In this document: piece after piece, positions 1 to 6,144 of the stretch | How positions within the stretch are numbered: position 1 is the first letter of the stretch | Layout of the letters: each line of letters opens with the position of its first letter | Source: JAABTL01 sp964465355 | GTDB taxonomy: Bacteria > Deinococcota > Deinococci > Deinococcales > Trueperaceae | Direction of reading: 5' to 3' | Length of the DNA stretch: 16,956 nt | Assembly (NCBI GenBank): GCA_964465355.1 | Contig: CAYXJZ010000077.1 | Coordinates: forward strand, 1 to 16,956 | Position numbers and translations under genes: made by a program | Notes under the pieces: model-generated | Databases searched by the model: none | What the model saw: the letters and a program-made list of their open reading frames with translations, nothing else | Told to the model about the DNA's origin: nothing

Positions 1-676
1 CCATGATCGCGCTCAGCAGGCCATCGTCCGGCTCGGCCTTGCGAACCTCGACGAAGCCGACGAAGTAGTTCGCCAGCGCCGCGTTCGCGGCTTGGTTGCG
101 GGCCTGCACGTCCTTGCCTGCGGTGCCGAGGCCAGTGGTGTCGATGACCTCCTGCGCCCAGTGGGCCAGCTGCCCGCGGTCGGCTTCCGGGATGCCGAGC
201 AGCTCGCAGATCACCAGCACCGGGATGGGTGCGGCCACCTCGGCGATGAGGTCGAAGCCGCCGCGGGCCAGGGCGGCCCCCAGGTGCTCGTCGACGATGC
301 GACGGATCGGCTCCTCCAAGGTGGCGACGCGCTTGGGGGTGAAGTCGGCGGCCACCCGCCGACGCAGCCTGGTGTGGGCCGGCGGGTCGAGGAAGATCAT
401 CGACGGTTCCTCGCCGCCACTGTAGTCGTCCTGCCCATAGACGTTGCGGCTGTCGCTGGTGAAGCGTCTGGCGTCACCCGTCACCGCGCTCACATCGGCG
501 TAGCGGGTGACCAGGAGGAGGCGGCCCAGCGGATGCCCTTGGAAGGGGATGCGGAGCAACGGCGCCTGCTCCCGCATGCGGGCGTAGGCACCGTATGGAT
601 CGCGCAGGAAGGCGGGCGAGGCCATGTCGAAGCCCAGCGACACCGCGTCGGGCACCTCGTTGGTCAGGTCTGCCAC
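1..676 (-). CDS. Cytochrome P450, N-terminal part (runs off the left edge)
   Basis: The frame reads 225 codons from a GTG start at 676 to the window edge without a stop. The translation has the look of a soluble bacterial class I P450 monooxygenase: an opening with DPYGAYARMREQAP (about residues 26-39), LVTRYADVSAV (55-65), and the C-helix region DPPAHTRLRRRV (97-108) with the HxxxR pair (H101, R105) that contacts the haem propionates. The I-helix oxygen-activating motif, ExxR and the haem-cysteine loop lie beyond the edge and cannot be checked. The GTG start is preceded by GGAG eight bases upstream, and no other in-frame start is nearby. Soluble P450s hydroxylate small hydrophobic substrates with ferredoxin electrons; neither a ferredoxin nor a substrate clue is seen here. 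It lies 52 bases downstream of a degraded gene on the same strand. Confidence 0.88.
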   Translation of the reverse strand, partial: MADLTNEVPDAVSLGFDMASPAFLRDPYGAYARMREQAPLLRIPFQGHPLGRLLLVTRYADVSAVTGDARRFTSDSRNVYGQDDYSGGEEPSMIFLDPPAHTRLRRRVAADFTPKRVATLEEPIRRIVDEHLGAALARGGFDLIAEVAAPIPVLVICELLGIPEADRGQLAHWAQEVIDTTGLGTAGKDVQARNQAANAALANYFVGFVEVRKAEPDDGLLSAIM

Positions 677-728
677 TGTGGGAGCTCCATCCTGGCGTAC
701 GCCATCGGGTCCCGGCGCGCCTAGGCCA

Positions 729-1154
729 TCATCCTAGCGTCAGCTTCCGCATCTCCGGCGCCACCCTGGCCGCCAGCTCCCCCGCCTCGCGCAGCAGGCC
801 GTCGATCGCCACGGCCAAGGCCCGCAGCAGTTCCTCCTGCGCCAGTGAGGTCGCCAAGGCACCTTCGAAGGCACCAAGCACCTCGGCGGGCAGCTCGTCG
901 TAGCCGCGGCCGTTGCGGGCCGGTAGGCCTCTGCGCAGGCAGGCCAGGTTCAGGGCCTCGTCGCGCAGGCCGCTCAGCCAATGCTCGGCCTGCCACAGCC
1001 GGCCGCGTTCCACACAGAAGCGAGCCCGCAGCGCGTGGTGCACCGCCAGGCCGAAGAGCTGCCCCGCATCGGCCACCACGCGGGCGTCTTGGTCGGCCAT
1101 CTGCAACACACGGCTGCGCAGGCGGTCGCGGTCCTCTTGGCTGAACAGGCTCAC
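729..1154 (-). CDS. Nucleotidyltransferase-like protein lacking its catalytic core (probable pseudogene)
   Basis: This 141-residue frame matches, from memory of the family, the two ends of a nucleotidyltransferase-domain protein usually about 240-260 residues long. Residues 1-25 (FSQEDRDRLRSRVLQMADQD) look like the N-terminal helix. Residues from about 30 onward, with HHALRARFCVERGRLWQAEH, then LACLRRGLPARNGRG and ELPAEVLGAFEGAL, look like the C-terminal helical domain. What should lie between, the GS motif and the paired aspartates (DxD) that bind metal and NTP, is absent, and the join falls in frame near residue 26. The GTG start has no convincing ribosome binding site. A longer frame can be drawn upstream to 1298 but only by reading through a different gene remnant. 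I infer an internal deletion of roughly 100-130 codons that leaves an open but catalytically dead frame. A stand-alone helical protein is the alternative. Confidence 0.7.
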   Translation of the reverse strand: MSLFSQEDRDRLRSRVLQMADQDARVVADAGQLFGLAVHHALRARFCVERGRLWQAEHWLSGLRDEALNLACLRRGLPARNGRGYDELPAEVLGAFEGALATSLAQEELLRALAVAIDGLLREAGELAARVAPEMRKLTLG

Positions 1155-1186
1155 GCGCGAAGGATACTCGGCCGTCGCGCCAGCCC

Positions 1187-1276
1187 TTACGACATCAGGC
1201 GGTAGGCCAGCTTCCCCACGACCTCGTCCGCGATGTTCTCGCTGATGCGGTTGGAGGCTAGGCCCGCGGCGCTCAT
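1187..1276 (-). pseudogene. Remnant: C-terminal 29 codons of a GNAT acetyltransferase
   Basis: The minus strand encodes a short frame ending LASNRISENIADEVVGKLAY followed by RLMS and TAA. It aligns without gaps to the last 24 residues of the intact acetyltransferase at 2647-3078 (16 of 24 identical, including ENIADE and YRLM). At DNA level positions 1192-1241 match 2652-2701 at 42 of 50 bases with a constant offset of 1460, including 20 identical bases. The remnant's apparent ATG overlaps the stop of the upstream propeller frame (ATGA), which may be chance. The acetyl-CoA binding part is gone, so no activity is expected. I read it as the surviving tail of a duplicated GNAT gene. The short length is the main uncertainty, but a shared start-free 3' end ending at an equivalent stop is hard to explain otherwise. 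Confidence 0.7.
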
Positions 1277-2199
1277 TGGGTGGGATCCAGGCGGCCACCG
1301 TAGGGGTAATCCACCTCGAGCGGACCCAGGTCCACCGAGCGGTCCGGGGTCACAACGCCGTCCAGGGTCGAAGCGTTCTCGAACAGGTGGAAGGCGTTGC
1401 CGTTGGCATCCACCACCAGCAGGCGGTCCTTGAGGGGGTCATAACTCAGCTGCGAGGCGCCTTCCGCAGCCTCCAGGAAGGTGCGATCGGGCTCCCGCAA
1501 ACCGCTGATGGTCGAGGCGTCCTCGAACACGAACACGTTCTCCGCCTGGTACTGGTTGCCGACGTAGACCACGTCCCGTTCGAGGTCGATGGCCAAGCCC
1601 CAGATGAAGACGCCACCCTCGGTCGACACCGCCACCACCCGGTCGGGAGCGACGTCCCCGTCCAAGGTCGAGGCGTCGTCGAAGACGGCGAAACCGAGCT
1701 CGGCGACGCTGAGGAACAGGCGATCGGCACCCGGGTCGTAGACCAGGCGGCCGTCCCCACTGAGGTAGGCATCGACGGCCGGCCCCTCGATCACCCGGTC
1801 TGCGGTGAGCACCCCGACGCCGGCTGCGGCCTCGGAGAACACCGCGATGCGATCTTGGCCCACGACGTACAGCTCGTCGAGGACCGGATCGTAGGCGAGG
1901 CTGGACGGGTAGACGCTCAAACCGACATCGAAACCGGCCGTGGGCTCCACGGCGCCCAACGCGGCCGATATCGCCTCCAGCCGGAACACGGACACGGTCT
2001 CGTGCGTTTCCACGATCAGGAACGCCGCGTCGATCTCAGGCAGGATGAGGATGTCGTAGTACTGCTCCAGCCAGCCCTCCAGGTGGAAGCTGCGCTGGGG
2101 CGGCGCCTCGCCATCGACGGTGTCGGCTGAGGCGAAGACATGGACCTCCTCACCCAAGAGGTAGATCGTGCCGGGTGCGTTCACCACCACGTCGGCCAC
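1273..2199 (-). CDS. Beta-propeller repeat protein, C-terminal part of an interrupted lipoprotein gene
   Basis: The 308-residue frame contains six copies of a repeat close to F-(D/E)-(D/N)-A-S-T-L-D-G-x-x-x-P-D-R, starting at residues 22, 72, 121, 173, 225 and 273, spaced 48-52 residues. Copies 4 to 6 are the clearest (FDDASTLDGDVAPDRVV, FEDASTISGLREPDRTF, FENASTLDGVVTPDRSV). Each repeat is preceded by a YDP..D.LYV-type strand pair, as expected for blades of a propeller. The frame begins with GTG and has no recognisable ribosome binding site. It lies in exactly the same frame as the lipoprotein fragment at 2272-2520, separated from it only by one TAG and 24 sense codons, so the two are most likely one gene. 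The family is a secreted or surface propeller of unknown role; binding of a ligand or protein is possible but nothing shows which. Confidence 0.72.
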   Translation of the reverse strand: MADVVVNAPGTIYLLGEEVHVFASADTVDGEAPPQRSFHLEGWLEQYYDILILPEIDAAFLIVETHETVSVFRLEAISAALGAVEPTAGFDVGLSVYPSSLAYDPVLDELYVVGQDRIAVFSEAAAGVGVLTADRVIEGPAVDAYLSGDGRLVYDPGADRLFLSVAELGFAVFDDASTLDGDVAPDRVVAVSTEGGVFIWGLAIDLERDVVYVGNQYQAENVFVFEDASTISGLREPDRTFLEAAEGASQLSYDPLKDRLLVVDANGNAFHLFENASTLDGVVTPDRSVDLGPLEVDYPYGGRLDPTQ

Positions 2200-2271
2200 C
2201 GCCGACTCGCCATCACCGAGCGCCTCGACCTCGGTCTCGACCCGGCCGCCGGGCAGGGCGCGGGCCGGGGC

Positions 2272-2520
2272 CTAGTAGTGGCCTGCCGTGTCGATGGTGC
2301 CCACCTGGGCTGAGCCGCCCTCCACCCCACCCACCCGCCAGCTGACGCTGCCGGGATCGGCGAAGCCAAGGGCTTGGAAGGTGGTGGCCTGGCCGGTCTC
2401 CAGCGAGACGGGCCCGGCGGGAACGAGGCGGGGGTCCAGATCGGGAGGAGTTGGCGCACCACAAGCCGCCAGCAGGACGATGAGCGAGGCGAGGGTAAGG
2501 GCCCGGAACGCGTGTCGCAT
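2272..2520 (-). CDS. Lipoprotein N-terminal fragment with Ig-like segment, ended by a premature TAG
   Basis: Eighty-two codons from ATG at 2520. GGAGGT lies eight bases upstream of this ATG, which favours it over the ATGs at 2526 and 2553. A short charged start, a hydrophobic stretch (LTLASLIVLLAA) and Cys20 in a lipobox (LAAC) mark a type II signal peptide, so the mature protein would be lipid-anchored at the outer face of the cytoplasmic membrane or exported further. Residues 25-82 resemble bacterial Ig-like domains (SWRVGGVEGGS then GTIDTAGHY), where the expected continuation is x-APA. Here x is TAG, and the following in-frame codons read APARALPGG and continue into the propeller frame at 2199. 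A C-to-T change in a CAG codon would explain the stop. Alternatives are a sequencing error, or programmed readthrough, for which nothing argues. Confidence 0.72.
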   Translation of the reverse strand: MRHAFRALTLASLIVLLAACGAPTPPDLDPRLVPAGPVSLETGQATTFQALGFADPGSVSWRVGGVEGGSAQVGTIDTAGHY

Positions 2521-2552
2521 CAGCATGTACCTCCAGGTTCGGTCGCGAGCCA

Positions 2553-2572
2553 CGGAACACCGAAGCGTTCCG
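2553..2572 (-). terminator. Stem-loop with a cUUCGg tetraloop
   Basis: On the minus strand CGGAACGC-TTCG-GTGTTCCG folds into an eight-pair stem (one G-U) closed by a C(UUCG)G tetraloop, an unusually stable hairpin. It lies 74 bases past the acetyltransferase stop and 32 bases before the lipoprotein ATG. There is no T-run after it, so it is at best an atypical terminator for the dinB-like/GNAT pair; a 5' leader structure of the lipoprotein mRNA is equally possible. Confidence 0.4.
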
Positions 2573-2646
2573 AGCCGCCAAGGGATCTGGGCACCGAAGA
2601 GCTGCGCTCAACATAGACGCTGGGGCCCTCGGCCAAGCGGGCGGGC

Positions 2647-3078
2647 TCACAACATCAGGCGATACACCAACTCACCCACACCCTCGTCCGCGATGTTCTC
2701 GATGACGCCGTTGGGGGCGAAGCCCATGTGCAGGTGCCAGGCCTGCGGCTCCGGCTCGTCGGTCTGCGAGGAGCTCAGCAGCGCAACGTAGCCCTTGGCG
2801 CGCAGCTCGGCCAGCAGGAAACCGAGCAGCAGACGCGAGTAGCCGCGGCCCCGATGCGCCTCGTCGAGGAAGATCAGGCCAAGGAAGGGCACCGTGGTCC
2901 ACAGCACGCTGTAGCGGGCAAGGCCGATGAGCCGTCCTGCCTGCTCCAGCACTACCACTTCCTCGTTGGCGATCACCTTGCGCCAGGTGGCCTCGTTGGG
3001 CCAGGCATCCAGCGCATGCAAGGCAGGGATGTCGGCCGGCTGGGCGAGGCGTGCGCGCGGTGCGCCGACCTCCGTCAT
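2647..3078 (-). CDS. GNAT-family N-acetyltransferase
   Basis: A 143-residue single-domain acetyltransferase. The N-terminal strand and helix (RLAQPADIPALHAL, residues 10-23) are followed by the central strands (LIGLARYSVLW; FLGLIFLDE) and the acetyl-CoA pyrophosphate loop R76-G-R-G-Y-S (R/QxxGxG/A class) leading into helix RLLLGFLLAELRAKG. The C-terminal part (WHLHMGF then ENIADEGVGELVYRLML) is typical of the fold. The family transfers acetyl from acetyl-CoA to an amine; the acceptor cannot be told. The ATG at 3078 overlaps the stop of the upstream DinB-like gene as ATGA, which fixes the start and suggests translational coupling. A longer frame to 3378 only reads across that upstream gene. 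The last 24 residues are duplicated in a remnant at 1187-1276. Confidence 0.88.
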   Translation of the reverse strand: MTEVGAPRARLAQPADIPALHALDAWPNEATWRKVIANEEVVVLEQAGRLIGLARYSVLWTTVPFLGLIFLDEAHRGRGYSRLLLGFLLAELRAKGYVALLSSSQTDEPEPQAWHLHMGFAPNGVIENIADEGVGELVYRLML

Positions 3079-3638
3079 CCCGCCGTTACGCCCATCAGCC
3101 GGTCCCTGACCTGCTCCGCCTGCCACAGGTGACGGTGCTGGTGGCGCGGCAAGATGCAGAGCGCGGAGTAGACGCTGTACTTCAGCCGCTCGGCGAAGGG
3201 GGAAGGGACGCGCAACCGTCCGAGCGGCAGACCATCGGCGGCGGCCACCCCGGCCACGACCTCGGCCTGCAGCCTTTGGAACTCGGCGACCAGCTCGTCG
3301 GTCGGCGCCGTCGATCCGGGAACGAAGTCGGCCGGCGCCCGCACCTTCACGCGCACGGGCGGTCCCATGTTGCGCCACATGAAACCGCCGAGGATGTCGT
3401 GCCGATGCGCCTCAGGCGCAGGCAGGCCGAGGCCGCGCCCCTCTTCCAGCGCGGCACGCAACCTCGGCAGGAAGGCCGCACTGGTCAGGTTGAGATGGGC
3501 GACGCACTCGGCCACCGACCAGCTCTGAGGCTGGGCGCGCTCGGCCCAGCGCTGGTGCGGGACGGTGTCGACCAGGCCATGCAGGCGCCGATCGGCATCA
3601 GCCAACTCGTCGACGATGGCCTGTAGTTGGGGATGCAT
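3075..3638 (-). CDS. DinB-superfamily (DinB/YfiT-like) metal-binding protein
   Basis: A 187-residue four-helix-bundle protein. The N-terminal helix (LQAIVDELADADRRLHGLVD) leads to the hallmark SWSVAECVAHLNLT, where H48 is the first metal ligand, and the C-terminal helix carries PRHQHRHLWQAEQV with H166, H168 and H170, two of which should complete the three-histidine site. The superfamily includes thiol-dependent transferases and hydrolases using mycothiol or bacillithiol, but many members have no known reaction, so none is assigned. ATG at 3638 is the only good start; AGGAGG lies about 14 bases upstream, which is longer than usual. It overlaps the acetyltransferase downstream by ATGA, so the two are probably co-translated. 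Confidence 0.85.
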   Translation of the reverse strand: MHPQLQAIVDELADADRRLHGLVDTVPHQRWAERAQPQSWSVAECVAHLNLTSAAFLPRLRAALEEGRGLGLPAPEAHRHDILGGFMWRNMGPPVRVKVRAPADFVPGSTAPTDELVAEFQRLQAEVVAGVAAADGLPLGRLRVPSPFAERLKYSVYSALCILPRHQHRHLWQAEQVRDRLMGVTAG

Positions 3639-3652
3639 GCTCGGGTGCCCGA

Positions 3653-3667
3653 CCTCCTGGCAGGAGG
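3653..3667 (-). promoter_or_regulatory. Perfect palindrome containing the DinB-like gene's ribosome binding site
   Basis: CCTCCTG-G-CAGGAGG (7-bp arms, one-base centre) lies 14-28 bases before the ATG of the DinB-like gene. In the RNA the arms could pair as a 5-bp stem with a 5-base loop that would bury AGGAGG, or the DNA could serve as an operator. The rest of 3639-3820 shows no coding sequence and only weak promoter-like hexamers. Confidence 0.35.
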
Positions 3668-3820
3668 ATACGTCGTACTTCTGACGCTGACGCGACCCTT
3701 GGCAACCGCAGTACTGTTTCGCCGAAGGCGTCGATGGGACCTCGAACCGCTCGCTGCACGATGCGCTGGACCAAGCAGGAGCCCTACGATGACTGTCCTT
3801 GGCGTCAACTTACGCGGCCA

Positions 3821-5392
3821 TCAGCTGCCTGACCCGACCTGCCTCCCGAACCTCTGCTGCACCAACGGCAATGCCGCCGCCGCCGCGCCCTCGTCCAAGA
3901 AGCCCAGCCGCATGCGCCGGTTCAGGACGTCCTCCGGCGTGCAGGCCAGCTCGTGGTCGATGGCGTAGCTGACCTCAGCCTCGACGTATGGATAGCCCTC
4001 CACCAGCCGCCTGTCCTGCCCGGCGCGGGCCAACGCGGCCACCAGCGGCGCGCGGTCGCCGTAAGCCTGGTGCAGGTGGTCGGCGACGTCGGCGGGCAGG
4101 CCGTCAGCGTCCCAAGGTCGCTCGGAGACGAAGCCCTCGCCGCCGTAGAGGGTCAGTTGGTCGCTGCTGCTTGGCGCACTCGGGCTCAGGCCTCCTGCTT
4201 CGATGGCCTGCGCCAGCGCGTCCATGGCCATGCGTCGGTAGGTGGTCCACTTGCCGCCAGCCACGCTGATCAGGCCGCTGTCGCTGCGCAAGATGGTGTG
4301 GTCGCGGCTGACGCTGGCGGTGCGCTCGCGGCGCGGCTGGGCCACCAGTGGGCGCAGGCCCGACCAGGCGGCCTGCACGTCGGTGCGTTCCACCGGCAGG
4401 TCGAAGTAGCGCGCCACGTGCTTGAGGATGTAGTCGATCTCGGCCTCGGTGGCCTGCGGGTCGCGGGCCAGGCTGGCCGGCTGGTCGGTGGTGCCCACCA
4501 GGGTCTTGCCCTGCCACGGCAGCAGGAACAGCACCCGGCCGTCGTCGGTCCTGGGGATGAGCAGGCCGGCGTCGGGTGGGGAGAAGCGGCCGTCCAGCAC
4601 CACGTGCACGCCGGAGCTGAGGTGGAGCATGGCCTCGGCGTCCGGGTCGTCCATGCGCCTGATCTCGTCGATGAAGGGGCCGGTGGCGTTGACCACCACC
4701 CGCGCACGCAGGGGCAGCTCGCGGCCGCTCAGCCGGTCGCGCAGCGTGGCGCCGCGCAGCCGGCCGTCCTCCGTGAGCAGGCCGGCCACCTCGAGGTGGT
4801 TGGCCACCACCGCGCCGTGTTCGGCCGCGGTGAGGACGAGCGCAAGGTTCATGCGGGCGTCGTCGAACTGCCCGTCGAAGTACTGCACCGCACCGACCAA
4901 GCCGTCGCGGCGCAGCATGGGGAAGCGCCGCGAGGCCTCGGCGGCGGGCAGGAAGCGGCTGGGGCTGAGGTTGGCGCGGCCGGCCAGCAGGTCGTAGAGC
5001 TTGAGGCCGATCCAGTAGTAGGGCACTTGCCAGGCGCGGTAGAGCGGCGTCAGCAGGGCCAGCGGCCTGGAGAGGTGCGGGGCGATGCGCAGCAGCACGG
5101 CCCGTTCGTGCAGGGCCTCGCGCACCAGGTGGAACTGCGAGCGATCGAGGCGCTTGACCGCCTGCTCCAGGTAGCGCACGCCGCCATGCAGCAGCTTGGT
5201 GCTGCGGCTGGAGGTGCCGCTGGCGAAGTCGTCGCGTTCGACGAGGGCCACCTGCAGGCCACGGTGGGCGGCCTCCAGCGCGATCCCCGCGCCGGTGGCG
5301 CCGCCGCCGATGATCAGCAGGTCGAAGTCACGCTGCGCCAGCGCGTCCAAGGTGTGGGCGCGCGGGGGCGGTGCGGCGGGAGGGCGGGTCAC
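3821..5392 (-). CDS. glpD: Aerobic glycerol-3-phosphate dehydrogenase (FAD)
   Basis: A 523-residue flavoprotein that oxidises sn-glycerol-3-phosphate to dihydroxyacetone phosphate and passes electrons to quinone at the membrane. The Rossmann FAD motif DLLIIGGGATGAG sits at about 24-36, the adenosine-ribose acidic residue in ERDDF at 52-56, and the GlpD signature SGTSSRSTKLLHGGVRYLE at 58-76. Later segments (VVNATGPF; LLPWQGKTLVGTTD; SGLRPLV; SVAGGKWTTYRRMA) match the substrate-binding and C-terminal regions of the family, and the length is normal. The start is GTG at 5392, which overlaps the stop of the phosphodiesterase gene upstream (GTGA), so the product of that enzyme feeds the next gene in the operon. 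No clear factor-independent terminator follows. Confidence 0.96.
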   Translation of the reverse strand: MTRPPAAPPPRAHTLDALAQRDFDLLIIGGGATGAGIALEAAHRGLQVALVERDDFASGTSSRSTKLLHGGVRYLEQAVKRLDRSQFHLVREALHERAVLLRIAPHLSRPLALLTPLYRAWQVPYYWIGLKLYDLLAGRANLSPSRFLPAAEASRRFPMLRRDGLVGAVQYFDGQFDDARMNLALVLTAAEHGAVVANHLEVAGLLTEDGRLRGATLRDRLSGRELPLRARVVVNATGPFIDEIRRMDDPDAEAMLHLSSGVHVVLDGRFSPPDAGLLIPRTDDGRVLFLLPWQGKTLVGTTDQPASLARDPQATEAEIDYILKHVARYFDLPVERTDVQAAWSGLRPLVAQPRRERTASVSRDHTILRSDSGLISVAGGKWTTYRRMAMDALAQAIEAGGLSPSAPSSSDQLTLYGGEGFVSERPWDADGLPADVADHLHQAYGDRAPLVAALARAGQDRRLVEGYPYVEAEVSYAIDHELACTPEDVLNRRMRLGFLDEGAAAAALPLVQQRFGRQVGSGS

Positions 5393-6141
5393 CCAGACGC
5401 CCCCGGCCCTCGCTCGTATGCCTCGGCGATGGTGCCGATGTCGTTGGTCAGCAGGGCGTCGATACCCCAGGATAGGGCGAGGTCGACAGCAGCCAGGTCA
5501 TCGCTGAAGTACTGCTGGGTCTTCAGGCCTCGGTCACGCGCCAGGGCGACATCGGCCTGGCCGAAGTAGCCGACGAAGAACTGGATGCGCTCGCAACCGA
5601 GGTCGACCGCCGCCTGCACCGACTCGGCGGCAGGCAGTTCGTGCGGCAACTGGATCATGCAGCGGCGCAGCTCGGGCCGGTGACGGACCACCGTCTGAAG
5701 CACGTCGACACCGGCGGCCACGTAGAGGCGCGCACCGGCAGCCGCGGCTTCGGCCAGGCGATCAAGCTCGGCCAGCGAAGGCGTCAGCTTCTTGATGTGC
5801 ACGTTGAGCTCGACCTCGGCGGCGAAGAGGTCGAGCACGTCATCGAGCGTGGGGACGCCCATGCGCGGCAAGGTGCCACCGTCCGTGTGGCGGACGGCCA
5901 CCTTGGCCAAGGCGGCGTGGTCGTGGCTGTCGACGGGACCGCTCAGCTCATGCGTGCGGTCGAGGGTGGCGTCGTGCAGCACCATGGCCACGCCATCGGC
6001 GCTGCTGCGCAGGTCGAACTCCAACTCGTCGGCACCGGCCGCGACGGCCGCTGCCAGCGCCGGCAGGGAGTTCTCGGGGAAGCGGGTGCTCCACCCCCGG
6101 TGAGCGATCCACCGGGGGTGGGGTCTTGCGACCCGTGTCAT
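5389..6141 (-). CDS. Glycerophosphodiester phosphodiesterase (GDPD family)
   Basis: A 250-residue TIM-barrel enzyme expected to hydrolyse glycerophosphodiesters (deacylated phospholipid head groups) to glycerol-3-phosphate and an alcohol. Catalytic motifs are in place: AHRG with H14 and R15, PEN with E24, the metal pair E41/D43 in LEFDL, and the general acid H56 in LHDATLDRT. No signal peptide is seen, so it should act in the cytosol on imported substrate. At the usual ExK position (LNIEIK in many members) it reads LNVHIK, i.e. His115 instead of Glu; this may be a subfamily trait. The ATG at 6141 is three bases after the solute-binding protein stop, and a 12-bp perfect inverted repeat covers codons 7-17. 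The close link to glpD supports the assignment. Confidence 0.92.
   Translation of the reverse strand: MTRVARPHPRWIAHRGWSTRFPENSLPALAAAVAAGADELEFDLRSSADGVAMVLHDATLDRTHELSGPVDSHDHAALAKVAVRHTDGGTLPRMGVPTLDDVLDLFAAEVELNVHIKKLTPSLAELDRLAEAAAAGARLYVAAGVDVLQTVVRHRPELRRCMIQLPHELPAAESVQAAVDLGCERIQFFVGYFGQADVALARDRGLKTQQYFSDDLAAVDLALSWGIDALLTNDIGTIAEAYERGPGASG
6091..6121. repeat. 12-bp perfect inverted repeat (hairpin) inside the phosphodiesterase 5' end
   Basis: CCACCCCCGGTG (6091-6102), seven-base loop AGCGATC, then CACCGGGGGTGG (6110-6121). All twelve pairs match. In the minus-strand mRNA the stem starts 20 bases after the ATG at 6141 and 23 bases after the end of the solute-binding protein stop codon. 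It has no T-run after it. It encodes the residues around the catalytic His-Arg-Gly. Confidence 0.8.
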
Positions 6142-6144
6142 CTC

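Noticed and set aside
1155..1298. N-terminal extension of the nucleotidyltransferase-like frame to 1298
   Set aside because: The extension has no family resemblance and overlaps the GNAT remnant encoded in another frame of the same strand.
3953..5569. 538-codon plus-strand open frame opposite glpD
   Set aside because: Antisense shadow of glpD and the phosphodiesterase; low-complexity composition without domains.
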